From an uncultured Mediterraneibacter sp. (lineage in GTDB: Bacteria > Bacillota > Clostridia > Lachnospirales > Lachnospiraceae), in assembly GCA_934418295.1 (NCBI GenBank), contig CAKRWZ010000055.1, positions 1-11,851 of the forward strand: 11,851 bases of DNA, read 5' to 3'. The position numbers were made by a program, and so were the translations under genes. Shown piece by piece: positions 5,451 through 11,816 of this stretch (position 1 is the first letter of the stretch; each line of letters starts with the position of its first letter). The notes below the pieces were generated by a model. It saw nothing but the letters and a program-made list of their open reading frames with translations, was not told where the DNA came from and did not search any database.

Positions 5451-6035
5451 ATGACACTGGACAAAAAAGAAATATGGAGCATACCCAATATCATGGGCTA
5501 TTTTCGTATTTTGCTGATTCCGGTATACCTGTATGTGTATTATCATGCTGAAGGGAACACGGGGTATATGGCAGCGGCAGCGGTGGTGGCGGTTTCCGGC
5601 CTGACGGATATGCTGGACGGAAAGATCGCCAGGAGATTTCATATGGTGACCAATCTGGGAAAAGTGCTGGATCCGGCGGCGGACAAGCTGACACAGTATG
5701 CAGTCTCCATCAGTCTGACGAATCGTTTTCCGCTGATGGTCTGGCTGGTGGCATTGTTGTTTATAAAGGATATTTATCTGGCGGTTTCCGGCTGGTATCT
5801 CCTGAAAAAAGGAATGGAGAACACCGGAGCAAAGTGGTACGGAAAGGTGTCCACGGCGGCATTTTTTGTCTTGATGGCTATTTTGCTTTTGTATACAGGC
5901 ATTTCTTATTTTGCTGCGGGGATCCTGATCAGTGTATGCATCGCTTTGATGCTGCTGTCGCTGGTGGGGTATCTCATCCGTTACGGAAAAGTGGCGGCAG
6001 AGTTACGGAGGAGAAGAGAACATGAAGGCGCTTAA
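5451..6035 (+). CDS. pgsA: CDP-diacylglycerol-glycerol-3-phosphate phosphatidyltransferase
   Basis: The 194-residue membrane protein carries the exact CDP-alcohol phosphatidyltransferase signature D-G-x2-A-R-x8-G-x3-D-x3-D: D56, G57, A60, R61, G70, D74 and D78. The upstream D53 completes the metal-binding set. Such enzymes join CDP-diacylglycerol and glycerol-3-phosphate to give phosphatidylglycerol phosphate, the committed step to phosphatidylglycerol. Hydrophobic segments near residues 12-32, 37-52, 90-118, 130-150 and 152-177 fit the family's six-helix topology. The length is normal. AAGGAG at 5434-5439 lies 11 nt before the ATG. The last 14 bases overlap the cls start, so product and next enzyme are translationally coupled. 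That coupling favours PgsA, which makes the substrate precursor of cardiolipin synthase, over other CDP-alcohol transferases; a CDP-DAG-dependent cardiolipin synthase is the main alternative. Confidence 0.9.
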   Translation: MTLDKKEIWSIPNIMGYFRILLIPVYLYVYYHAEGNTGYMAAAAVVAVSGLTDMLDGKIARRFHMVTNLGKVLDPAADKLTQYAVSISLTNRFPLMVWLVALLFIKDIYLAVSGWYLLKKGMENTGAKWYGKVSTAAFFVLMAILLLYTGISYFAAGILISVCIALMLLSLVGYLIRYGKVAAELRRRREHEGA

Positions 6036-7446
6036 AGGTATACTCCTGGTTTTGCTGGGGATTGTGCTGCTGTTTGCTTACATAGCTGGTGGCAGTCTGT
6101 TGGCTTACAGGGTACAGCCTACATTGACGGAAGAAGAAAAACAAGAGCTGGACGGGCAAAACATCTGGGGCGACAGGACGGCAGAGGAGAGGGCTGCCGT
6201 GATCGAAGACAACGAGAAAGCACTGGAAGAGCGGGTCTGTATGATACAGCATGCAAAGCAGGAGCTGATCCTCTCTACCTTTGCTTTTCACGCAGACAAC
6301 AGCGGGAAAGTACTGATCGGTGCGTTGCTGGAAGCAGCAGACCAGGGCGTGGACGTGAAAATTTTGGTGGATGGATTCGAAAGCTGGACTGCTATGGAAT
6401 GGAATCCCTATTTTTATGCGTTGTCCTCTCATCCGCAAGTACAGATCAAGGTTTACAATAAGGCAAATCCCTTGCTTCCCTGGAAATTGATGGGAAGAAT
6501 GCACGACAAGTATCTGATTGCAGACGATTCTCTGTATATTTTGGGCGGGCGAAATTCTTATGACTATTTTTTAGGAGATTTTCCGACCCACAAAAACTTC
6601 GACCGGGATGTGCTGGTATATTGCGAGCAGCCGGATGCGAACAGTTCGATCCAAGATCTGAAAGCTTATTTTAGCGGGATCTGGGAACAGAAAGAGTGTA
6701 AGCTGTACCACGATCAGACCTGTCTGGCGGATCAATCCAGCGTGAAGCGGGCGCGGGAAGACATAGAAAAAAATTATGCAGCTTACTGCGCAGAAGAAAA
6801 AGAAGCGCTGCAGGATACGGATTACCGGGTGCGAACATCGAAAGTAGATCGGATCGCGCTTCTGCATAATCCCACCGGTTATGCGTCTAAGAAGCCGGAG
6901 CTTTGGTATCAGCTGACGTCCTTGATGAAGAGTGCGGAACATTCGGTGAAAATCCATACGCCTTATATCATTTGCAACGATTATATGTATGACAGTCTGG
7001 CAGAGATTGCAGATCAGGTAGACCAGGTGTCCATTATGACGAATTCTGTGGGAAACAACGGAAATCCTTTCGGCGGTGCAGATTATCTGGAAAACAAAGA
7101 CAAGATCCTGGCCACGGGTGTAGACGTGTGGGAGTATGAGGGCGGCACCTCCTATCACGGGAAAAGTGTTTTGATCGACGATCACATTGCGGTGGTGGGT
7201 TCCTTTAACCTGGATATGCGGAGTGTTTATCTGGATACGGAGCTGATGTTGGTGATCGACAGTAAAGAAGTGGCAGGAATGTTGGGAGATGCCATGGATG
7301 CTTACGAGACAAAAGCGAGAAAAGCCAATCCGGACGGAACCTATGAAAATCCTAACCATGTGGAACCGAGAAAAATCAGTGAAAAGAAACAAAGACAGAT
7401 CGAGCTGATCCGAAAATTCGGAAAAAATCTGCGGTTTCTGTTCTAA
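6022..7446 (+). CDS. cls: Cardiolipin synthase-like phospholipase D family protein
   Basis: The 474-residue protein has one N-terminal membrane anchor (about residues 5-28) and two phospholipase D HKD motifs. The first is H161, K163, D168 in MHDKYLIADD; the second is H379, K381, D386 in YHGKSVLIDD, followed by GSFNLDMRS. Two HKD halves are the mark of bacterial cardiolipin synthases, which condense two phosphatidylglycerol molecules into cardiolipin and glycerol. Typical bacterial Cls proteins have two N-terminal membrane helices; only one is clear here, so a related transphosphatidylase or phospholipase D is possible. The ATG at 6022 lies inside the end of pgsA, with GGAGGAGAAG just upstream (about 6008-6017). 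The overlap and pathway order support the cardiolipin assignment. A strong terminator follows the stop. Confidence 0.85.
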   Translation: MKALKGILLVLLGIVLLFAYIAGGSLLAYRVQPTLTEEEKQELDGQNIWGDRTAEERAAVIEDNEKALEERVCMIQHAKQELILSTFAFHADNSGKVLIGALLEAADQGVDVKILVDGFESWTAMEWNPYFYALSSHPQVQIKVYNKANPLLPWKLMGRMHDKYLIADDSLYILGGRNSYDYFLGDFPTHKNFDRDVLVYCEQPDANSSIQDLKAYFSGIWEQKECKLYHDQTCLADQSSVKRAREDIEKNYAAYCAEEKEALQDTDYRVRTSKVDRIALLHNPTGYASKKPELWYQLTSLMKSAEHSVKIHTPYIICNDYMYDSLAEIADQVDQVSIMTNSVGNNGNPFGGADYLENKDKILATGVDVWEYEGGTSYHGKSVLIDDHIAVVGSFNLDMRSVYLDTELMLVIDSKEVAGMLGDAMDAYETKARKANPDGTYENPNHVEPRKISEKKQRQIELIRKFGKNLRFLF

Positions 7447-7454
7447 AAGAAAAT

Positions 7455-7496
7455 ACGGTACTCTCTGAAAAAACAGGAAGTACCGTGTTGTTTTTA
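7455..7496. terminator. Two-way terminator between cls and thrH
   Basis: ACGGTACT (7455-7462) and AGTACCGT (7479-7486) form a perfect 8-bp stem. The plus side continues with GTTGTTTTTAT. The minus side continues with ATTTTCTTTTAG. The hairpin can therefore end both the pgsA-cls transcript and the converging thrH transcript. Confidence 0.8.
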
Positions 7497-7528
7497 TCTG
7501 CGTATATGCCAAAAATCCAATGGCGTAT

Positions 7529-8131
7529 TTAGGCAAGGGCTTTTTTGATGGCGCCAAGCAGCTCGTCGTAGGTCTCGTAAGCCGGAATATCCGGATACTC
7601 TGCCTTGATAGCGTCTGTGCTGCGGAACAGAAAACCTGCTTTGCTGGCCTGGATCATGCCCAGATCGTTGTGGCTGTCTCCGCTGGCGATAGTTTCGTAA
7701 CCGATGGACTGCAATGCTTTTACAGTCGTATATTTTGAGTTTTCGCAGCGCATGGTAAAGTCTGTGATCTCCCCGTTTTCCGCAACCACAAGAGAGTTAC
7801 AGAAGATGGTCGGATAACCGAGCTTTTTCATCAGAGGGCCTGCAAACTGTGAAAAGGTGTCGCTGATGATGATCACCTGGGTAAGCTCTTTTAACTGATC
7901 CAGAAATGCTTTTGCACCCGGCATAGGGTCGATCTTGGCGATGGTTTCCTGGATTTCTTTCAGGCCAAGGCCGTGTTCTTTTAAAATGTTGATGCGGTAT
8001 TTCATCAGCTTGTCATAATCAGGTTCTTCTCTGGTGGTGATCCGCAATTCCGGAATGTTCGTCGCTTCCGCAAAAGCGATCCAGATCTCCGGTACCAATA
8101 CGCCTTCCAAATCTAAACAAACAATATCCAT
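7529..8131 (-). CDS. thrH: ThrH: phosphoserine phosphatase/homoserine phosphotransferase
   Basis: The 200-residue product is a HAD-superfamily phosphatase of the ThrH type, which can dephosphorylate phosphoserine and transfer the phosphate to homoserine. HAD motif I is CLDLEGVLVPE with nucleophile D7; the E in place of the usual second Asp is normal for ThrH. Motif II is SDTF (90-93), and motif IV is GDSHND (151-156), with a lysine near K134 in the motif III region. The cap region after residue 14 (IWIAFAE, DYDKLMKYR) matches the family closely. I start the gene at 8131, where GGAGG (8136-8140) sits 4 nt upstream and the protein begins with the first HAD strand. An in-frame ATG eight codons earlier has no ribosome site. 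In this organism it may serve serine or threonine metabolism; the neighbours do not help. Confidence 0.92.
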   Translation of the reverse strand: MDIVCLDLEGVLVPEIWIAFAEATNIPELRITTREEPDYDKLMKYRINILKEHGLGLKEIQETIAKIDPMPGAKAFLDQLKELTQVIIISDTFSQFAGPLMKKLGYPTIFCNSLVVAENGEITDFTMRCENSKYTTVKALQSIGYETIASGDSHNDLGMIQASKAGFLFRSTDAIKAEYPDIPAYETYDELLGAIKKALA

Positions 8132-8212
8132 TTTTCCTCCATTCCGAAGCGGCATAAGTGGTGCTGCTTCTGCTTAAACTGTAATGATTTTGCCGTTATT
8201 CACGTATTTTCT

Positions 8213-8257
8213 ATTATAGCGGAAAATGACAGATACTGCCATCAAAAATTTTGGCAG
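8213..8257 (-). promoter_or_regulatory. thrH promoter region with dyad over the -35
   Basis: On the minus strand a perfect TATAAT occupies 8218-8213. At 17 bp upstream the -35 position (8241-8236) reads TGGCAG, a poor match. That hexamer is one arm of a perfect inverted repeat, CTGCCA (8236-8241) and TGGCAG (8252-8257), with a 10-bp spacer. A weak -35 replaced by a dyad suggests control by a DNA-binding protein. Confidence 0.5.
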
Positions 8258-8258
8258 A

Positions 8259-8304
8259 TATTCCGAGATTTTTCGGTAAATATTCCGATAATTTATGTTA
8301 TAAT
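8259..8304 (+). promoter_or_regulatory. Promoter of the YARHG gene with TATTCCGA repeats
   Basis: A perfect TATAAT (8299-8304) has an upstream TG (8296-8297), making an extended -10; no good -35 is seen. Two direct copies of TATTCCGA (8259-8266 and 8281-8288) are 22 bp apart, about two helical turns. Between them TCGG (8273-8276) forms an imperfect palindrome with CCGA (8285-8288). Confidence 0.5.
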
Positions 8305-8332
8305 GCAGAGATAAAGAAGGAAGAGTGACCGG

Positions 8333-8422
8333 ATGAGCGGACAGAAACGGTCTGCGAGAGATAAAAACAGAGGATGCAGGGAGGCGGAGAGATGCATTGC
8401 AGAAAATGCGGAAAAGAGTTGA
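8333..8422 (+). CDS. Possible 29-codon upstream ORF
   Basis: An ATG at 8333 with AGAAGGAAG at 8315-8323 (9-nt spacing) opens a 29-codon frame ending at TGA 8420-8422. It is basic and charged. It overlaps the first 31 bases of the YARHG gene in another frame and lies downstream of the predicted transcription start. It may be a leader peptide that influences translation of the main gene, or it may be chance. Only the ribosome site and position support it. Confidence 0.22.
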   Translation: MSGQKRSARDKNRGCREAERCIAENAEKS

Positions 8423-9600
8423 AAAAGGAATGGAAAGTATGTCCGTATTGCGGAAAGGAAGTATTGGTGCCTAAGTTGAAAGTGATGATCAAGGATACAG
8501 AAGAAGATCCGGATGAATATACGTTTTCAGACATGGATGAAGACGCAGAGGAAGACGGAATGGCAGAAGAAAACGAGGACGAAGAGAGCGAAGAAGATGA
8601 AGACGCAGAGTGTTCCGAAACCAGAAACGTAGATTTTCAGGGAGAATGGGACGTTTGGGACGGAGATGAGCAGGAGGAGCATTCCGTACATTACGAGCCG
8701 AACGAAACCTTTTCAGAAGAAGGCAGCTGGTCTTTGTCGGAAGAGGTCGGCGACAGCCTGCCTAAACTTTTTAAGGACGGAACGGAGATCAAAAAACGAT
8801 TCTATCGAAACGGCTGGTTCTGGATGGTGATCGCGGCAGTGAGCGTCTGGGCAGCGGCAATAGCTTGCTTTACGACGAAAGGCGGAAACAGAAACGATCA
8901 GGCGGATAGCGCAGCGGTGCGGGAAAGTTTTTATGCGGAAGAGTTTGAAGATCTGATCGAAGGAAAAAAATCTGATGCGAAAAAGTTCGGGCTGATCGAA
9001 GAACAGGGCACCGGTGTGTTTACGGGAGTGGACGGACATATCCGCGTAGTTTTTCAGGGAGAAAAGGTGGAATCCATCTTATTGGACGGACCAAAAGATA
9101 AAATGCCGGCGTTTCAGCAAGTGCGGATCGGAATGGACGAAGAGATGGTACGAACCAAATATGAGATGCAGTACGCGGAGCAAGATGAAGCAAACCATCT
9201 TTTGAAATACTATGATCTGAAACAAAAGCGCAGAGTAGAGTGCCGAATTACCGACGGAAAGGCTTCGGAGATCGCGTTTTATGCCATGACGGATGAAGAT
9301 GTGAAGTCTTACAAAAAACAAAAGGAAGAGAAAAAAGAGACCGATTATGTGTTCCCGGACAGCGATAAAAGGTATCTGACGGCAGAAGAAATCCGGGAGG
9401 TCCCGAAAGACAAGCTGGTGTTCGGAGAGAACGAAATTTTTGCGCGTTACGGATGTGTTTTTGAAAATGCAACGCTTCAGCAATATTTCGGGGAAAAATC
9501 CTGGTATCATGAGGATGTTTCCAAAGAGTTCAGCGATAAAATGCTGAATGATTATGAAAGACAAAACCTGGAGCTGATCCGACAGGTGGAACAGGAGTAA
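8392..9600 (+). CDS. Zinc-ribbon, acidic, single-TM, YARHG-domain protein
   Basis: The 402-residue product has five parts. Residues 3-20 form a zinc ribbon (C3/C6 and C17/C20). Residues 35-74 are extremely acidic, with 25 Asp/Glu in 40. A basic patch is followed by one membrane helix (about 143-160). Residues 165-310 form a soluble, probably extracytoplasmic region; 205-300 has a short strand-rich stretch vaguely like SmpA/BamE-type modules. The C-terminus (about 322-395) is a YARHG domain with FARYG at 350-354 for the name motif and WYHED at 371-375. With the basic residues inside, the ribbon should face the cytoplasm and YARHG the outside. The start at 8392 is set by AGGGAGG (8378-8384) at 7-nt spacing; the ATG at 8374 has no spaced ribosome site. 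Function unknown; YARHG domains are extracellular modules of unclear role in Firmicutes. Confidence 0.88.
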   Translation: MHCRKCGKELKKEWKVCPYCGKEVLVPKLKVMIKDTEEDPDEYTFSDMDEDAEEDGMAEENEDEESEEDEDAECSETRNVDFQGEWDVWDGDEQEEHSVHYEPNETFSEEGSWSLSEEVGDSLPKLFKDGTEIKKRFYRNGWFWMVIAAVSVWAAAIACFTTKGGNRNDQADSAAVRESFYAEEFEDLIEGKKSDAKKFGLIEEQGTGVFTGVDGHIRVVFQGEKVESILLDGPKDKMPAFQQVRIGMDEEMVRTKYEMQYAEQDEANHLLKYYDLKQKRRVECRITDGKASEIAFYAMTDEDVKSYKKQKEEKKETDYVFPDSDKRYLTAEEIREVPKDKLVFGENEIFARYGCVFENATLQQYFGEKSWYHEDVSKEFSDKMLNDYERQNLELIRQVEQE

Positions 9601-9614
9601 GGCTATTCCTTTTT
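9593..9614 (+). terminator. Terminator spanning two convergent stop codons
   Basis: AGGAGTA (9593-9599) pairs with TATTCCT (9604-9610), including one G-U pair, around the 4-nt loop AGGC, followed by T's to 9614. The upstream arm includes most of the YARHG stop and the downstream arm includes part of the kinase stop. It works only in the plus direction, since the minus side lacks a T-run and carries an A-C mismatch. Confidence 0.5.
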
Positions 9615-10943
9615 GGGCGATTGGATATCCAATAAAACATCGATGATGAATTCGTGTCCGTTTGCGGAAAAATGAGACATTCCATGGTAGATTTCAGCTG
9701 TGTAGGCGATGGAAGCAAGACCGATGCCTTGTCCGTCTTTTTTGGAAGTCAAAAAAGTATGATCCTTTTTGTGGACGATCCCGTCAAAATTGTTGGTGGA
9801 AGCGATATAAAGATCCTTTTTGTGTAAAAGAATAATAGAAAGATTGTGGAAACGTTTGTCGGAAGGTTCCGTGAGGCAGCCACGGCAGACGTTTTCCAGG
9901 ATATTGCCGAGAAGTCCGCACAGATCCATGTCTGCGACGGATATTTTATTTGGCAGTGAGATCTTCCAGTTCCGCCGGATCTGATTTTGATCCATGCTGG
10001 AAGCATAGTAATTCAAGAGCGCGTTTACAGAAGTGTTCGTACAATAAGGGAACACTTCATTGATGGGATTTGCGGCAGAAAGCTCTCCGATGTAAGATTT
10101 CAGAGCCGGAATATCATCGCTTTGGGCGAGCTGTGACAAGGTGATGACAGACTGGCGGAAGTCGTGGCGCAGGCGGGAAGAGTGGCGGATGTAATTTTGC
10201 TGAGATTTATATTGGCGCAGCTGCATTTCCAAAAGACGTATTTGTTCTTCACGGTTGGCGCCCTGAATCATGGATTTTGCGATAAAGTAGAAAATGGTAT
10301 AAACAATGATCAGGAGCAGAAACTGAGCCCCCAGATAAATGATGTAAAGGTAGAATAGATTTTGCAGCAGCAGGTAGGGATAAGCAAAGTATTCCAGAAT
10401 AAAGTTGATAAAGATAAAAATAGCAGGAACGAGGAGTGTTTTGTACCAGTCAGCAGACCAGGGCAGATTGTCGATCAGATAGGCGCCGCATTTCCAGAGC
10501 AGCGGGCAGATACCAAAGGCAATGGCAAGGCTTGCCAGCAGCTGAAAAAGGGTGGTGGAAATATACGTGATATCGTTAAACAGAGTAGGATGAAGGCAAA
10601 TGTCGAACGCCATGGACAGAGTGGCCGGAAAAGACATCAAGGAAACGACCAGCAGAAAACTGGAAAGGCTGGCGCTTAAGGGCGCATGCTGCATGCGGTG
10701 AAAGATCAGAAAAAAGAGAAACATTGCCGGTAACAGGATCTGATTGGCGCTTAAGGGCGTAAAGGCGCAGACAGCAGCCATCACAGGGATCAGAGCTGCC
10801 AGGGAGGAAAAAACGATCAGCGCCGTTTTCCTGAGGGAAAATACCAGCTGGTTGCGAAGCGGGATAAAACAGAGGATGGCGGCAGGAATACATACCAGAA
10901 ATTGGAAAAGCTCTGCCAGATAAGAGTAAAGGGAGATATTCAT
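9603..10943 (-). CDS. AgrC-like GHKL sensor histidine kinase
   Basis: The 446-residue product has an N-terminal membrane sensor and a C-terminal GHKL kinase, as in AgrC/VirS-type quorum or peptide sensors. Six to seven hydrophobic segments cover about residues 8-28, 38-60, 68-84, 90-112, 128-150, 167-188 and 192-222. A coiled coil (about 230-258) leads to the phospho-acceptor H260 in LRHDFRQS. The ATP-binding part shows the N-box GLLGNILENVC (343-353; N347, N351) and the G-box DGQGIGLAS (403-411). The start at 10943 follows the response regulator stop by 1 bp, and its AAGGAG lies within the regulator's end, so the two are coupled. Its signal is unknown: no AgrB or precursor peptide gene is visible nearby. 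No minus-strand terminator is seen after its stop. Confidence 0.9.
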   Translation of the reverse strand: MNISLYSYLAELFQFLVCIPAAILCFIPLRNQLVFSLRKTALIVFSSLAALIPVMAAVCAFTPLSANQILLPAMFLFFLIFHRMQHAPLSASLSSFLLVVSLMSFPATLSMAFDICLHPTLFNDITYISTTLFQLLASLAIAFGICPLLWKCGAYLIDNLPWSADWYKTLLVPAIFIFINFILEYFAYPYLLLQNLFYLYIIYLGAQFLLLIIVYTIFYFIAKSMIQGANREEQIRLLEMQLRQYKSQQNYIRHSSRLRHDFRQSVITLSQLAQSDDIPALKSYIGELSAANPINEVFPYCTNTSVNALLNYYASSMDQNQIRRNWKISLPNKISVADMDLCGLLGNILENVCRGCLTEPSDKRFHNLSIILLHKKDLYIASTNNFDGIVHKKDHTFLTSKKDGQGIGLASIAYTAEIYHGMSHFSANGHEFIIDVLLDIQSPKKE

Positions 10944-10944
10944 A

Positions 10945-11685
10945 TCAGGACTCCTTTTTGTCGGTCAACCGGTGAATCTGCATGAATTCATAATTGCGCC
11001 AGGCCTGTTCCAGCTGCCTGGCGTTGCGAATGGTGATGGGTACAGAGACGTCGTCGGTCATAAAGCAGCTGTTTTTGGAAAAGCCGGTAATGTGATCCAT
11101 ATTGCATAGAATGCCTCTGCTGACTTGGAGAAAACGCTCGTCGCCCGAGAGGGTTTCTGCCAGCTTTTTGTAATAAATATAAGGGCGGTATTCCGTTCCG
11201 TCTGCTGTCATTACCAAAGTGTTGTGATTGCTTGCCCGCAGGTACAGAATGTTGGAATACAGAAGCTGGATCTCTATATTTCCGTTGGAAAACGTAAGGT
11301 ATTTTTGTGTGTTCGGGATCAGCTTTAAAATGTCGGAAAGGCAGCGGAACAATTTGTCCTTTTGCAAAGGCTTCAGCAAATAATCAAAAGCATGGCAGCC
11401 AAAGGCCTGCCCCATATGCTCCGCACTGGAAGTCAGGAAAACTACAAAAACTTTGCTGTCAGCTTCCCGGATTTTTTGAGCAACACGGATCCCGTCTAAA
11501 GTGGACATATAAATATCGATAAAGATGATATCATAAGTATTCAGGAGAAACTTTTCCAGAAAAGATTCCCCGTCTTTAAAACATTCGGTTTCTGCCGCAA
11601 AGCTCTGTTCAGAGGCAAACTCTTGTATAAAAGTGTTCAGCTCTTCCGTGATTCGGATGTCATCATCAATCAAAGCAAATTTCAT
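10945..11685 (-). CDS. LytTR-type response regulator (AgrA/LytR-like)
   Basis: The 246-residue protein has a receiver domain (1-120) and a LytTR DNA-binding domain (about 134-232). Receiver landmarks are the acidic pair D7/D8 in LIDDDIR, the phosphorylation site D57 in IFIDIYM, T85 in FLTSS and K105 in LLKPL. The LytTR half includes ILYLRASNHNT (146-156) and RFLQVSRGILCNMDHI (184-199), typical of the family. It is the cognate regulator of the following kinase. I start at 11685, where GAGG (11691-11694) precedes ATG by 5 nt and the protein opens with the first receiver strand. The longer frame upstream runs into the promoter. Targets are unknown; LytTR proteins usually bind paired direct repeats, which I did not find convincingly in the window. 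Confidence 0.92.
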   Translation of the reverse strand: MKFALIDDDIRITEELNTFIQEFASEQSFAAETECFKDGESFLEKFLLNTYDIIFIDIYMSTLDGIRVAQKIREADSKVFVVFLTSSAEHMGQAFGCHAFDYLLKPLQKDKLFRCLSDILKLIPNTQKYLTFSNGNIEIQLLYSNILYLRASNHNTLVMTADGTEYRPYIYYKKLAETLSGDERFLQVSRGILCNMDHITGFSKNSCFMTDDVSVPITIRNARQLEQAWRNYEFMQIHRLTDKKES

Positions 11686-11716
11686 AACAACCTCGCCCAA
11701 AATAAAGATATTATGT

Positions 11717-11745
11717 ATTATAGCAGATGGCATTTCTGCTGACAA
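11717..11745 (-). promoter_or_regulatory. Promoter of the two-component pair with spacer dyad
   Basis: On the minus strand TTGTCA (11745-11740) and TATAAT (11722-11717) are exactly 17 bp apart. The spacer is an inverted repeat, AGCAGA (11722-11727) and TCTGCT (11735-11740), with 7 bp between arms. The leader before the ATG at 11685 is about 25 nt. Confidence 0.75.
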
Positions 11746-11767
11746 GGAAGGAAAAGTCCGTTATAAT
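11739..11767 (+). promoter_or_regulatory. Divergent promoter for the last, truncated gene
   Basis: CTGACA (11739-11744) and TATAAT (11762-11767) are 17 bp apart. The -35 shares five of its six bases with the -35 of the opposite promoter, so two polymerases could not occupy both at once. The leader before the ATG at 11817 is about 43 nt. Confidence 0.75.
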
Positions 11768-11816
11768 AAAGGAAACAGATGAGTCAGTTTTGACAGGAAG
11801 AAGTGGAGAATCAGAC

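Noticed and set aside
6571..7557. 328-codon minus-strand open frame opposite cls
   Set aside because: It lies antisense to a clear two-HKD protein, its product is rich in His, Ile and Phe as expected of a shadow frame, and it runs across the two-way terminator.
8102..8131. Glutamate in HAD motif I of ThrH (D-L-E-G) as a missing catalytic residue
   Set aside because: This is the normal form of the motif in ThrH proteins as I recall them, so it is not a defect.
8132..8155. Eight-codon extension of ThrH
   Set aside because: GGAGG at 8136-8140 lies inside the extension and fits the ATG at 8131; ThrH proteins begin directly with the first HAD strand.
11686..11745. Twenty-codon extension of the response regulator
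   Set aside because: It overlaps the promoter -10 and -35 boxes, and the ribosome site matches the start at 11685.
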